Part shown: in pieces, positions 18,771 to 30,150 of the stretch
Layout: each line of letters begins with the position of its first letter
Position numbering within the stretch: the stretch's first letter is position 1
NCBI GenBank assembly: GCA_003116875.1
Contig: BCKT01000001.1
Coordinates: 697,763-761,762 of the forward strand
DNA: 64,000 nt
Direction of reading: 5' to 3'
Source: Takashimella koratensis
Taxonomy: Eukaryota; Basidiomycota; Tremellomycetes; Trichosporonales; Tetragoniomycetaceae
Notes under the pieces: model-generated
Told to the model about the DNA's origin: nothing
What the model saw: only the letters and a program-made list of their open reading frames with translations
The model's database searches: none
Program-made: the position numbers and the translations under genes

Positions 18771-21700
18771 TCACACCCTCTTCCCTTGCATCCTCGCGCG
18801 TAGATTTGCTGCCCTATTCGCTTCAGTCCCTTCCTCGATCCCACCCTGCAACAACTCCAACAAACCAGGCAAGAGGCTATTCTGTCTACACAGAAGTACC
18901 AACTCCTTCCCAGTCTGAACATCCACGAGCCCCGAGTTCGCTTCCGTGTTGTGTGCGCGAGTAGCTTGGAGTGGGCCGAGGTCGGTTTCACCTGCGCCGG
19001 CTTGATGGGCGTACGCGACGGAAACGCTACCAGATCGGTTCATACGTGTTGATGGGGTGCGTTTGGAAGGGGTGGACGAGATGACTGTGGATCCTATAGC
19101 GCCAGATGAGTTTCCTGCCGCGGCCCCAGAGGTAGAGGTGGTACCGCTCGTTCCGCCCAGTTTGGGGGTACCATTGGCTTTCCCGCTTGAACTCGCGTTG
19201 GTCCCCAGCGGGACACTTACCACTCCATTCGCCGAGGCGTTCGTGCCCCCGCCTACACCCTCCTCAGGCGGGATCAAAGCGTCTCGAAGAACCTGAAGAC
19301 TGACCGCCTCGGCCGCTCGCCGCACTTTACTGTTCGGTCCAACCAGATCGTTGGACGCTGCAGTGATTCGGATCTGGCGAGTCAACGCCGCAGCCCACTT
19401 GCGTCGCGTGGCCAAGTCGTTGACGGAGAAACAGTACTTTCGCTTCAGGCCGAGGTGGGAGACGAATGCGACGTGGAATGTGTGACGCATGAACGCGCGC
19501 TCGACCGAGAACGATCTGGTATTGCCGATTGCCGCGTACAATGCGCTGTCGTCGACAAAGAAGGAAGTCAGCGTCCGCTCATTCTGATACGGCCATATAG
19601 CGCCTTCAATCCCTCTCCAAGACCCAAACTTACGCGTTCGCACCCCGTCGATCAAAGAGAAGCGACTTGACTCCCAGGCTCGTTCCTTTAACTCGGAACG
19701 ACTGTTCATTCGACCCCGCAAATTCCAATTCAGGAGGATCAAACTCTAGTCCTGCTCCAAACAGCCTCACGCTGAACTGTGAGTCTGGCTGGGGCAAGAT
19801 GATCGAGATTGGGTCTGACCAGACGTTGTATGTCAGTTTTGACGGCAGTTTCGCAGGAACCATCTTGACGTCTCTCGCACTTGCAGCAGTATCGTGTCTT
19901 CCGAGGGCTTGGACCAGTGGCGATCCCCCGATCGACCGGTATATCTCATCCAGCGTCTCGATCGCCACGTGGCCCTGCGGATCCTTGGCCGTGAAACCGG
20001 AGATGAATGCGTCGCGTGACAATGGTGGGTGAGAGGTGAATGCGAACTCAGAGCGAGAAGTAGCCGCTGATGCAGCGTAGGAATGGAACGAGTCGTTGAG
20101 TTCGAGAATGGCAAGAACGAGGTCACCGGTGGTTTCGCGATTGTATGCGATATGGTCCATGTTGGCGTGGAAGTAGCCGTCTGCAAAGCCACGGAGCAGA
20201 GCCTCAGAGGCAGCTGGAGGGTCGTTGGGGAGTCGAAGAGAAAGTAGGAACATGCGCAGTGCGTCGTCGATCCGAACACCGGCAAATGGGAATCGATCGA
20301 CAAAAGCGCGGAGGAGTGCTTCGTTCCCTGCGAGGAGATTTCCGATCTGCGTCTTGTCCAGCTCGGGGGTCTTGAAGATCAAGCTCGAGACGGTCGCGAC
20401 GTCGACGCGGGGGTTACTCCGCTCAACAAGGTACCTCACCGCCGCGAGTGGTTCCTGTGCAAACTGCTGGATAAAGCTATCGACAATTGGGTGACGAGGA
20501 GGCTCAGTAGTAGGTTCTTCTGAGATCCCGCTGACTACGAGTTTATCCAGCCCGACCACGGACTTGACGATGAATTTCATATCGAGGGTCGCGGTGATCC
20601 CGTGCGTGATCAAGGGTTTGGCAATGACCAACACGTCGTTGAAGAGGAAAAGGTACCGGTCTTTGACCGTGTGGACGTTGACGACCTGCAGAACCTGGGT
20701 AGCGAGCAGGAGCTTGCGTGGAGGGTCGTCGAGAAAGTCAGGGCGAGCCGGGTCGTCAGGTGCGAGCGCAAGTACATCGTCCATCCTCGACAGCACACTC
20801 ATGGATTTGAGCGGTAACATGCCGGTCGGCTGAACACCATTATCCTGCCCATACGTCCCAGGGATGGCCTTAGCGTACGCCGGAGCAGGCGCAGCGAACG
20901 GGTCCTTGTCGAGATCCGAAGAGTATGCACCAACATCTCGTCGGCCGTCTTCGTGACCCTGATCCGAGTTGCTCCTCGATAACGAGCCCGACCCACTTGC
21001 AGCACTTGCTGATGTCCTCGTTGACCCCTGCCCAAACGCCCTAGCCAACCAACCTCGCTTCGTGGCGCTGTCCGTGGACTCACGGCGCACACCCGTCGCT
21101 CCGCCAGCAGAGATACCGACCACTGGAGCCGGGAGCGAGTAGATTGGTTCCACAGGCTGCTGCACCCGTTGACTACTCGGTACGACCGAGTCCGAGAGCT
21201 GGTGCAGTAATTTCGGCGCTTCGTCGACGATTGTAGACGTCGGTTCGAGACTTGCAGCTCGAGGCTGCACGGCGATCCCGGGGAACGGCGAGAGCTTGGA
21301 CGAGTGGATCCGCGGGTCGCTAAGCCCTGCTCGGGGAACAAACGAGACAGGTGATGGCTCTGCCGATGCCAGTTGGTGTTGCAAGAGAATGCTGTTGGCT
21401 GACGCTGATGCCGACGCGGACGCATTGGACGAAGCGTCGGGACCTGTGGTGATTGACGGTGCGAGCGAACTGACAGACGGCTGGTGCCGCGGATTAAGGA
21501 TAGGCGGGGATGAAGTCGACGACACGGATGCAGGAACCTGTGCCGCGCCTCGAGAGATCGAGGGTGCAAAGCTCGCTTGGCTCGGAGAAAGCGAGGAGGA
21601 TTGCGAACTTCGTCGTGCAAAGACGGCATTGACAAGTTGACGAGGGCTCGTAGGTGGACTAGTACTTGAACCCACTGTCCCTGCCGAATCACGTTTCTGG

Positions 21701-23831
21701 CTACCTTTTCGCATTGCCGTCTTGACTGCCCGGCCCATTCGAGCGCCCACGCTCCCAGACTTGGCGAGGTACCGCGAATCACTGGGTATCTCGCGATCTT
21801 CCACGCCACCCACTTCTTCCCATGACATGGCGCTGTCAGTCGAGTCGCGGGGAAGGTACTCGGCGTCGGCAACTTGCTCGTGCTCGTGTTCGTGATCCTG
21901 GCCCTTGTCTTCTCCAAGAGGGACAGCATGGGACATCGGGTCAGTATCTGCCGAACACGCCAACCGTCAGCGCAAAGAATGACAGATAAACACGGGTGAA
22001 AGGTTTATAGGTTTAAGCCTGACTCACCGCTGACTTTACTAGGGGTTCCCCAGTCGCTTGCGCCATTCTCTCCCACCTCGCTTGGCCAGCTGCGGTTGAG
22101 TACACCTCCGCTCGCACTTAGCGCCGACGGTCCTGACCCTATCACAAACATCATTGAGTTAAACGCGTCGCCCGAGACACTCGAATCTCCTCCGGGCGAG
22201 TTATCACCCTGTATCGTTGCCTGTGACGAAGTCGAGCTGTGCGTCCCCTGTCTTTTACTTGGTGTCACGAAGGGCAAGTTTGGAGCCTTGAGTTCTCCGT
22301 CTGCCAGGTTAGGTACGGGGTCGGCGTCGTCGAATACGCCCGAGGTAGGGTGAGGCGGGACAGGTGTCGTGTCGTCGTCGAGAGCAGGGGAGGGGAAAGT
22401 GTGCGGATGGACATCGGCGAGCTCGTTTCGGGCAGTACGGCTCGACATGCTACGTCGGAGATGGGCCTCGTACTCGAATGCGTCGTCGGCTGATCGTTGC
22501 GTATTTCGTGATATGGCTCGGTCGGGATGAGCGAGCAACTCAGCCTCGTTCCCGGGGAACAGATGCTGTCGACTAAGCTGCTCCGGTGATGTCCGTTCCA
22601 GTCGAGGAATGGCGACGCCGAGGTGATCCAATGCTGGTGTTTCATCACCATCCTCTTCCACCGCGATATCATCGTCATCATCTTGATGGGTCTGTCCGTT
22701 CTGCACTGCTTGGCCTCGCCGCTCCTCCCACAACTTTCGCACCTCGTCGCCTTCCTGGTCCCGGGCCGCCTTGCGCTCCGCCAGGCGCGCAACCATCCGC
22801 CGCCCCACTGCACTCCGCCGTTCCTCCCCCATATTCGAGGACGAGACGGTGAAGCTCCTCTGCAGGCGTGGTCGTGGTAACAACGGTGTGTCCATTGGAC
22901 CCGGTGTCACTGGTCGATGTCCAATTTCCACGGCGCCGTCGTCATCTGCGTCAGCAGGTGCATCCGCCATCGCTATTGGTGCCGCTTGGGGTGTGAACGC
23001 TCGGATCGCACCGATGGTATCTGCTCGATGGAGTTTTGATCTTGCCGACATTGCCAAAATCTCGTCCTCGTCGTCTTGTCTGGGTGATGGATCTTCCCGA
23101 CCGCCAGTGAGCTTTGACATGGCTTTGGCTCGAGCAGCGGCAGAATTGGATCGAGAAAGGGCGCCAAGCTCCCCAAGTGTTGGAAGTGGGCTGGGGGTGT
23201 TGCGCCCCACCGCTGATGGTGGGGTAGTAAGTTGCGTTGGGGTGATGGCGGCGGGCGAGAGGGAAGGAAGGTAGGATTGAGCAAGCTGCATCGCTGCCCA
23301 GTCTGGTGTGCCAGCGGGTGAATTTGCGGCCGTGTAAAATGGGGATGTCGAGGTGGAGGCGCCATACAGTTGTGGTGGAGATGGGATATCGAATGAGGAT
23401 GTTGCTGATGCTGAGCGTTGCATGCCCATGGACGAGCCAGCGGAAGGGATCCCGGAGGGCGTGTAGTACCCGGACAAAGGGGTCGGGGCGTCAGGTGAGT
23501 GGGCCAAGACCTCTTCGTCGCCGCGATTCATCATAGCGTTGGCGGCGGAGTATATAGGTGCGGAGGAAGGAGGGAGTGGTGAGGCCGAGGGAGGAGAGGA
23601 GGAGGATGGGTCGGCGGCTTGGCGGGAGGGGGAGTAATCGCGATGTGGTGTGGTTTGTTGTTGTGTTTGGGGCTGGGCAGGGCGACGACCGTCAGGTTGA
23701 CGAGGAAGGGAGGCGGCACGTTTGAGCTTGGCAATAGCCTGAGACCGCACCGCTGCCTGATCCGCTGAGGTCGGAGTGGGCGGGGACGACGGCCGCGAGG
23801 CGTAGTACCGCGTCGGCGGAGTGGTCGACAT
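18771..23831 (-). CDS. Sec7-PH protein, SYT1-like ARF guanine exchange factor (divergent)
   Basis: Three exons in coding order: 23831-22028, 21947-19634, 19545-18771; 1630 aa, phases agree. Family members load GTP on ARF GTPases for vesicle formation at endosomes or the Golgi. Residues 1-950 are low-complexity Ser/Pro-rich. A PH-like block follows (KDRYLFLFNDVLVIAKPL). Then comes a Sec7 domain (about 1050-1230) running from IVDSFIQQFAQEPLAAVRYL through TQIGNLLAGNEALLRAFVDR, GVRIDDALRMFLLSLRLPND and LRGFADGYFHAN to LVLAILELND. A PH domain follows (ALYAAIGNTRSFSV ... KRKYCFSVNDLATRRKWAAAL). This order fits fungal Syt1 rather than Gea or Sec7. The catalytic finger, normally LPGEAQ, reads LPNDPP: Gly becomes Asn and the key Glu becomes Asp. 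Nucleotide-exchange activity is therefore uncertain. The last 240 residues are Ser/Thr/Gly-rich. Confidence 0.82.
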
Positions 23832-24334
23832 GGCTGCCCGATGCCGCCAGAAGGTGAAGCTAGAGGTGGAGAAGTGGGGTAGAAGCGTTGCTTGTGCTTG
23901 GTCTCTTTCACTTTGCTTAGCCTAGTCCGTCCCCGTCACCACCCTGAGGGCTGATTTCTTTTTTGGACCGTTGTTGACCGACGACTCGGGAGCTGGCTGG
24001 GGGTTAGAGGAAGACTTGGAGCTTTATGTAGCGCAGAATGGGTGTCGTCTGCGCCTCGCGGAATGAGCGATGGGGTGTGGTCAAGGTGTGCTGACTTGAG
24101 TTGGTGTAGAGGTGGTGTGGTTTACTCGAGGCTGGCGCACGGAGCGTGCTATTTGGCGATGAGACAGGGTGGGTGAGGGGAGGGAATGTTGCGTGGGTGC
24201 GGGCGCGGCGAACGTGCTCGTGGTCGTGGTCGTGGTTGTGGTCGTGCTCTTGCTCTCGCTCGCTGCCTTGGTGGTCTGTGCCGTCAGGATGCCGGCAGCG
24301 CGGCCGTGCGGTGCAGCGAGTGACCGGGGAGGGG

Positions 24335-24420
24335 GATAGTAGGATAGTAGGATAGGGGGATAGGGGGGATATGGACGGATGGATGGGATGGTTGGATGGG
24401 ATGGATGGATGGGATCGAGG
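24335..24420. repeat. GGAT/GATA simple repeats
   Basis: Runs of GGATAGTA, GGATAGGG and then TGGATGGGA/GGATGGAT units within the Sec7/SSU72 divergent promoter. Likely length-polymorphic. Confidence 0.75.
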
Positions 24421-24481
24421 TAAATTACGCACCGGGGATTTTCTAATTCATGTTGATCGCTGCTAATAATGAATGGCACAT

Positions 24482-24487
24482 CACGTG
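24482..24487. promoter_or_regulatory. CACGTG palindrome
   Basis: Context ACATCACGTGACC, 143 bases upstream of the SSU72 start. Same motif as in three other divergent promoters of the window. Confidence 0.5.
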
Positions 24488-24629
24488 ACCCGGTTTCTAA
24501 TGCAACTTCCAATCCTAATTTCCTGATTTGCTTCCGAGACACCACTGCGACTATCCTGTCTCTGTCGACCCATCATCCACTCTTCACCTCTCCCCTCACC
24601 CACTCCTCACCCACCCTTTCCCCCACCTC

Positions 24630-26127
24630 ATGGACCCACGACGCCGTCCGCCTCAGAGGGCTCCTCCATCATCCTCCACCCCGCCCCTGTACGGTCCTGG
24701 ATCATCCAACGGCACTCACCCGGCCGGCGGTCCCAGCGGCCCCTCTCAGTTCTCACCCTACTCCCAACCTCCACCTGCGCCTTCCTACGCATCTGACCCT
24801 CGCTCTCGCGCTCGCCCTGCGCAAGCGACATACCAGCCCCCTCCACCTATACCATCCTCCCAGGCCCCGCAAATACCCTTCTCGTCAGCGTACGCCGGAG
24901 GTGGACCACCGCCGCCCGACCCACGGCGGAGAGATAGGGATCGCGATTATCCAGAATCGAGAGAGGTCGGGCGATACCCGCCCGCCGATCCGAGGGCCCG
25001 AGTCAACAGGGAGAGGCAGAACGAGTATGGGAGTCCTACACCCCCACCCCAGGCTGGATCTGCTCAGGTGGGCGGGGTAGAGATCTTCAAGGTGGACGGG
25101 GACGGTGAACTTGCGGTACCTGGTAGAGCAACAAAGCAGCGTCCATTGTTCTGCGTTGTCTGTGCGAGTAATAACGTGAGTGATAGCTGCGAGATACGAT
25201 CTCACACCAGTGCGAGACTGTTGAAGCTGATGCTGACTTGACTCTCTTGTTATGCAGAACCGGTCGATGGAGGCTCATATGGTACTTAACAAAGCCGCGA
25301 TCAGAGTCGTCTCTGCAGGGACAGGATCCGCCGTGCGTCTACCAGGACCAGCAATCGACAAGCCCAACGTGTATCGTTTCGGTACACCTTACGACGACAT
25401 TTACAACGATTTGTACTCGAAGGATCCCAAATTGTGCGTATCCAAATCCTCCTTCTCATCCTGTTTCTTTGCCCTCTCAATCACCCCAGCATCACCTGAG
25501 CATAGGCTGCGTAGCCCGAGAAGCGGCTAACACCACCGCTCACAGGTACACCGCGAATGGGCTCTTGCCGATGCTGGATAGGAACCGCAAAGTCAAGCGC
25601 GCACCGCAAAAGTGGCACGAGCAGAAAGCCATCCTTGCGGACGTTGTCATAACCTGTGAGGAACGATGCTACGACTCGGTCTGTGAGGGTGAGTTGGAAT
25701 CTGAACGACTCTTGCGCAATCCCATTCTCTCATTCTACCTATCTTCATCTGATCGGATAACCTACAGGCTCATCTTCCTCGCCTCGCTAGGTCCTGGGGC
25801 TGACACTCGACCCAGATTTGATCGCTCGCGGAGGAGAATTCAACCGCCCAATCCATGTGATCAACGTCGAGATCAAGGATAATCCGGAAGAGGCGCACAT
25901 TGCCGGCCAGTCGATCCTCGAGCTGGCTCAGACCGTGAGTGTGAACGTCCATCTTTGGTCATATCCGGCCAGGGAGCTACCTTGAAGCTTTGACTGGTCA
26001 TCTGCTGATCGATCCCCCGGTGCAGATCGAGAAAGCCGTGGACTTGGACGCAGAGATTGATGATATTCTGGTAGCGCACGCGGACAAGCACCCTCACGCG
26101 CTTCTGCACACTGTCGCATTCTATTGA
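24630..26127 (+). CDS. SSU72: RNA polymerase II CTD phosphatase SSU72 with long N-terminal extension
   Basis: Protein phosphatase acting on Ser5-P and Ser7-P of the polymerase II C-terminal repeat; works in 3'-end formation with the cleavage/polyadenylation factor. Exons: 24630-25175, 25258-25433, 25546-25688, 25816-25934, 26026-26127; 361 aa. The catalytic domain (about 172-361) carries the CX5RS loop CASNNNRS (Cys178, Arg184), split exactly by intron 1, then [63 protein letters not shown], and the family end LLHTVAFY. Known Ssu72 proteins are about 190-210 aa and begin just before the Cys loop. Here about 170 residues of Pro/Ser/Arg-rich sequence precede it, continuous with exon 1. No ATG nearer the domain offers a good alternative start. 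The fourth exon uses the acceptor at 25814-25815, because earlier AGs break the conserved block. Confidence 0.92.
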
Positions 26128-26369
26128 TATATCCTGGGTTAGTCTGTCCTCCATTCGTAGGGTGTGTTTTGTGAACATTTTGCATAGTTTTAGGGATGAG
26201 GGGTAGATGGATGCATTTTAGATGTGATTCTGTGGACTGGGTCGTTTCAGAGGAATCTGAATCTATCGTGCCATGAACACGCTCGTCCATTTCCTGTTTT
26301 GGTCTTTCCCCTCCCCTCTCCTCTTCATCCCATCCCATCCCCATTCCCATCCCCCACCACCTCACCACC

Positions 26370-27862
26370 ATGGTATACGAAGCAACCACCTCGGCGCCCG
26401 TCAACATCGCCTGTATCAAGTGAGTGAGACAATGGTCTACTGCTGTCCCTGTCCCTATCCACTTTCCCATCTTGCCGCAGCTCCAGGACCAGCCGAGCTG
26501 TTCTTGTTCTTTCTACTGCGTCTTTGTTCTTACCCACGGACCGCGTCTAACCTATCCCTTTCTAGGTACTGGGGCAAGCGCGACACCGCGCTCATCCTCC
26601 CTACCAACTCGTCCCTCTCCGTCACGCTTGACCAGGACCATCTCCGCTCGACGACGACTTCCCGCGCCGACGCCCAGTTCACCGCCGACCGACTGTGGTT
26701 GAACGGATCCGAGGAGACGATCAAGGAAGGCGGGAGGTTGTGGGTGTGCATCAAGGAGCTCAGGGCGTGGAGATCCGCGCTCGAGGAGGAGAAGGCCGAC
26801 TTACCCAAGGTGAGTCAGGGTCCTCAGTCGTTGGTGAACACTCAGAGCGAACTTGTATAGTGTCGGGTAGCTTCAGACAAAGCCACCCAGCATATCTGTT
26901 TTGTTTATGCCGAGCTGACGAAATGCCTCGCGCAGATCTCGACCTACCACGTCCACATTGCATCTTTCAACAACTTCCCCACTGCCGCTGGTCTCGCGTC
27001 GTCTGCATCTGGTCTCGCCGCGCTCGTCTCGTCCCTTGCGGCGCTGTACGAGCTGCCCCAGTCCGCGTCCGAGCTCTCCCGTATCGCTCGACAAGGATCT
27101 GGGTCTGCCTGCCGGTCGTTGTTTGGAGGGTTCGTCGCGTGGCGCGAAGGCACCGCTGCCGATGGATCGGACTCGCTCGCTGAGGAAGTCGCGCCGAGGG
27201 AACACTGGCCCGAGATGCACGCTCTGATCTGTGTCGTCTCCGACGCGAAGAAGGGTACTTCCTCCACATCCGGTATGCAGAAGACGGTGGAGACTTCGCC
27301 ATTGCTCCAACACCGACTCACTGTCGTCCCTCAGCGAATGGAGGCCATCTCGACCGCTATCAAAGCAAGGGACTTTGATTCTTTTGCCAAGATCACCATG
27401 GCGGATAGTAACCAGTTCCACGCAGTGTGTTTGGACACGGCCCCGCCGATTTTCTACCTCAACGACGTGAGCAAATCGATCATTGCGCTTGTGGAAGAGA
27501 TCAACCGCGCCTCTGTCGCATCCCTCGGCCACCTCGTCGCTGCCTACACCTTTGACGCCGGACCCAACGCGGTCATCTACACGCTTGACAAGTGGATGCC
27601 AATGGTGATCAGCTACGTTAACCGGTTCTTCCCGCAGGACAAGGACTTTGCCGACCCGTTCAACATGGTGCAGAGCAGCCACAGCGTCGAAGAAGTCGCG
27701 ATGCTCGCGACGTTCAACCCGGGAGTTATCAGGGATGGAGGGTGGGAGAAGGGCGCGGTCAAGCAGCTCATCCACACCAGGGTTGGCGATGGGCCCAGGA
27801 GGTTGAAGGAGGAGGAATCGCTCCTCGCGGAGAACGGCCTGCCCAAGAGCCTCAGCGCGTGA
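26370..27862 (+). CDS. MVD1: Mevalonate diphosphate decarboxylase
   Basis: Converts mevalonate-5-diphosphate to isopentenyl diphosphate using ATP, the last step of the mevalonate route to sterols, dolichol and ubiquinone (ERG19 in yeast). Exons: 26370-26419, 26566-26809, 26936-27862; 406 aa, close to the usual 396-400. Conserved blocks in order: APVNIACIKYWGKRD at the N terminus, LPTNSSLSVTL, the GHMP-type loop NFPTAAGLASSASG (about 111-124), ARQGSGSACRSLFGGFVAW, GMQKTVETSPLL, MADSNQFHAVCLDT, PPIFYLND, and AYTFDAGPNA near the C terminus. All catalytic landmarks of the family look intact. The start is the ATG in CACCATGG context. SSU72 ends 242 bases upstream on the same strand. Confidence 0.97.
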
Positions 27863-28240
27863 GCCGGGTCGGGAGTCAAGAGCTGTCTCGAATCGAGGGA
27901 TCAGGAGTATACCTGAGAGAGAGTGTGTGTGTGTGTATGAGAGAGGATATCATTGAATCGTTGGGTGAATTGGGAACTAGGGGTTCTTCATACAATCACA
28001 TACAATTTCGTGGGTACAGAAAGTTACATGCATATATTGGGCGTTGCGTGACTTCTTCCTATCTCGTGATTCTTAGGTTATCTACATCTGTGATGTGATC
28101 CAATGATTTCAATGATCTCCACTTCACACTTTGTCTACCTTCTTCCTTCTTTCACTTCTTCCTTGCTGCTTCTTTCCGTCGACGGCGTGAAATTGCATGT
28201 GATGAACCGAGCCTCGTTGTCGATCCCGCTGGAAACGGAC
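27863..28240. other. 3' flank of MVD1 and of the small minus-strand gene
   Basis: A short convergent region of 378 bases with a GTGTGTGT run near 27924. No gene seen. Confidence 0.45.
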
Positions 28241-28701
28241 TTAGAGACGAGGTCGACTCGACAACTGGCTACGCGCCAACTGACTTCGCGCGATCTTGTT
28301 GCGAATTGAGGCGTCGGTGTATTTGACTCGATGGACGTAAGAGATCGTCGTCTGTGCCGGGGCAGGGACGATTTGTTTCGTCTTTCCGCTGGACGAGAGA
28401 CCGGGCGCGAGGGGTCTGGGAGGGTGAAGGGTGCGATGGTGAGGAGGGGAAGTGGACCGCGGGCGGGGGAGGGGGGGAGGAGGGGAAGAGAAGAAGGGTG
28501 GAGGAATCAGATGAGGGGGGAGAATCGTAAGACGGGGCGGTAAACCAGAACGATTAGCAAGTGGCAGCGTGAGAGAGAGGCAAGGCAGTTGGGGGTTAGA
28601 ATATCTGGACTGGAAAGGGATCAAGTAGCTACGACTCACTGAGTTCTGCAGAGCCCTGTCAGGCGTCGGATCGAGAATGTCGCAGGTGCGAAAGTGATCA
28701 T
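28241..28701 (-). CDS. Probable small mitochondrial protein, family unknown
   Basis: Proposed exons in coding order 28701-28640 and 28415-28241, giving 78 aa. Support: an ATG preceded by a CAAC-rich leader typical of fungal genes; a strong GTGAGT donor after 62 coding bases; an acceptor CCCTCCCAG that restores the frame exactly; and a minus-strand TATA box (28870-28876) about 170 bases upstream. The N terminus MITFAPATFSIRRLTGLCRT has the Arg-rich, acid-free composition of a mitochondrial presequence. The C-terminal half (VPAPAQTTISYVHRVKYTDA and on) is basic and protein-like. I do not recognise the family. A different acceptor (28599-28600 region) would keep an open frame through a Pro-rich stretch, so the middle of the protein is uncertain. 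Confidence 0.45.
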
Positions 28702-28869
28702 GTTGCAAGATATGTGGATGTGGATGTGGATAGTTGGCTCTTGGGTTCTGCTCTCAAGTTTGGGTTGAGTGGCAAATTGGTGTATGTGCGGCGATGGCGA
28801 TGTCGATGTCGATGGAAAGGTCGATGAGATAGAGTATACTCTCTGACGCAGTAGTCGTTTGGTCGCACC

Positions 28870-28876
28870 TTTTATA
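28870..28876 (-). promoter_or_regulatory. Candidate TATA box for the small minus-strand gene
   Basis: Minus-strand TATAAAA in the context CATATAAAAGG, about 170 bases before the ATG at 28701. It supports transcription leftward into the proposed small mitochondrial gene. Confidence 0.45.
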
Positions 28877-29239
28877 TGCCCCGTCTCTCATCTCGTTGAC
28901 CCCATGGCGTGCTCATCTCCAGCCCGTCCGCTTTACTAGTCGTCAACGGATCAACCCGTCAACCCGTCACCCCGTACAGCCGTGAGCCGTGAGCGGTGGA
29001 TGTAAGGAAAGTCTCGGGTCCTTCCTTTCGCCTAAATCCCCACAACCGCCCCGCGAGCAGCGAGCAAGGAGGGCGGATGAGAGGAGGCGCGCGAGACTGC
29101 AGAGGTAGAGGGGATAGAGCGTGACGATGGGATGACCACTCCTTTGCATTTTTAGGGTAGACCCTTCCATTGACATTGGCGTTTCTCAAACACTCTTACC
29201 TACCCAGCCAACGGTCAGTGGCAATCACCGTAGAGACAA

Positions 29240-29259
29240 CCCCCCCCCCCCCCCCCCCC
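29240..29259 (+). repeat. Short poly-C tract
   Basis: About 20 consecutive C residues followed by TTCCCCCC and a poly-A run. A second, smaller homopolymer C tract in the window; length may be unreliable. Confidence 0.8.
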
Positions 29260-30150
29260 TTCCCCCCAAAAAAAAACAAAAAGGGCGGCTTGTCCTTGCC
29301 GCAATCTCAAAGGAAGGAGCAGAGTACGTGGTCGTCCTTTGTGGAGTGGGAGGGGGGGACGGGAGGAGTGGGAAAAGGAAGAAAAAGGGGGGAAGTGACG
29401 GGGAGGGTCCGATGAGGAGCGGAATGAGTGGAGAAAGGACAGGAAGCGAGGAGGTGATGAGCGGCAAGGACAAAGCGGTAGTATCGATCATACCGCGGGG
29501 AGTCAGAAGTAAAGATGGCGCAACGTCAACGTACGACCAACGTGCTACATTGACAAGGGTAGGCGGGAGATGAAACAAGGCTCATGTCAAGATTAGACCA
29601 TCGCCGATCTCTTTGCGGTCAAAGGCGACGACGGAGAGTTGATCAAACCGAGGAGCAAGTGCACACTTCGCCTCGTCTTTCCCAATTCGTCTGCTTGGTT
29701 TCCCTCCCTTTCAGTTCTCATGGTCCCGCCGGTGCGGGGGGAATGACCTTATTCGCAGATGTGGCGTGATCGGGGAGAGGATAGTGAACCGGCGGCTACT
29801 TTATGCCCCAGATCTGGATAGCGGCAAGGTGCCAACTAGGCGAAGTGATGAGGGGTGAGGAATGAGGAAAGACGAGGCGGTGCGTTGTGTGAAGTAATCT
29901 CAGAGTGATACAAACGGACGAGGATGATACATACACATGAACAGAGCTTTTCTATACCTACACCAGACTTCATCTTTGCCCGCCTCGTCTCGTAATTCTG
30001 ATTCCCACCGAGCCTCGAGGCTCACCCTACGCCCGTACCAAGACCTTCACCCTATTCTGCACTGGCTCTCACTCCGATCAGGCCCTATATCTCAAACCTC
30101 GCCACTTGCGTCCGATGTGGCTCGCTCACTCGTGCCCATACTTCCACGCC

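Larger units (their letters stand above)
23832..24629. promoter_or_regulatory. Shared divergent promoter of the Sec7 gene and SSU72
   Basis: About 800 bases between start codons. It holds a CACGTG (24482-24487), a GGTCGT-type repeat near 24218-24246, and a GGAT/GATAG tetranucleotide repeat at about 24335-24420. The SSU72 side is strongly CT-rich (24540-24628). Frames here are repeat-derived and not supported as genes. Confidence 0.5.
28702..30150. other. Intergenic region between the small gene and CSN2
   Basis: About 1.45 kb. It contains the minus-strand TATA box at 28870, a poly-C run near 29240-29259 followed by poly-A, and purine-rich stretches to 29480. The part next to CSN2 is its 3' flank. 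Frames here are low-complexity; no gene supported. Confidence 0.45.

Noticed and set aside
20799..21929. 376-codon alternative frame inside the Sec7 gene
   Set aside because: Low-complexity Arg/Ser-rich shadow of the Ser-rich region of the Sec7 protein, in a different frame of the same strand.
26873..27775. 300-codon open frame antisense to MVD1
   Set aside because: It mirrors the long third exon of MVD1, whose reading frame is strongly conserved; the antisense product has no domain.
29225..29578. Open frames around the poly-C run at 29240
   Set aside because: They translate homopolymer and purine-rich repeats into Gly, Pro, Lys or Ser runs; no conserved content.
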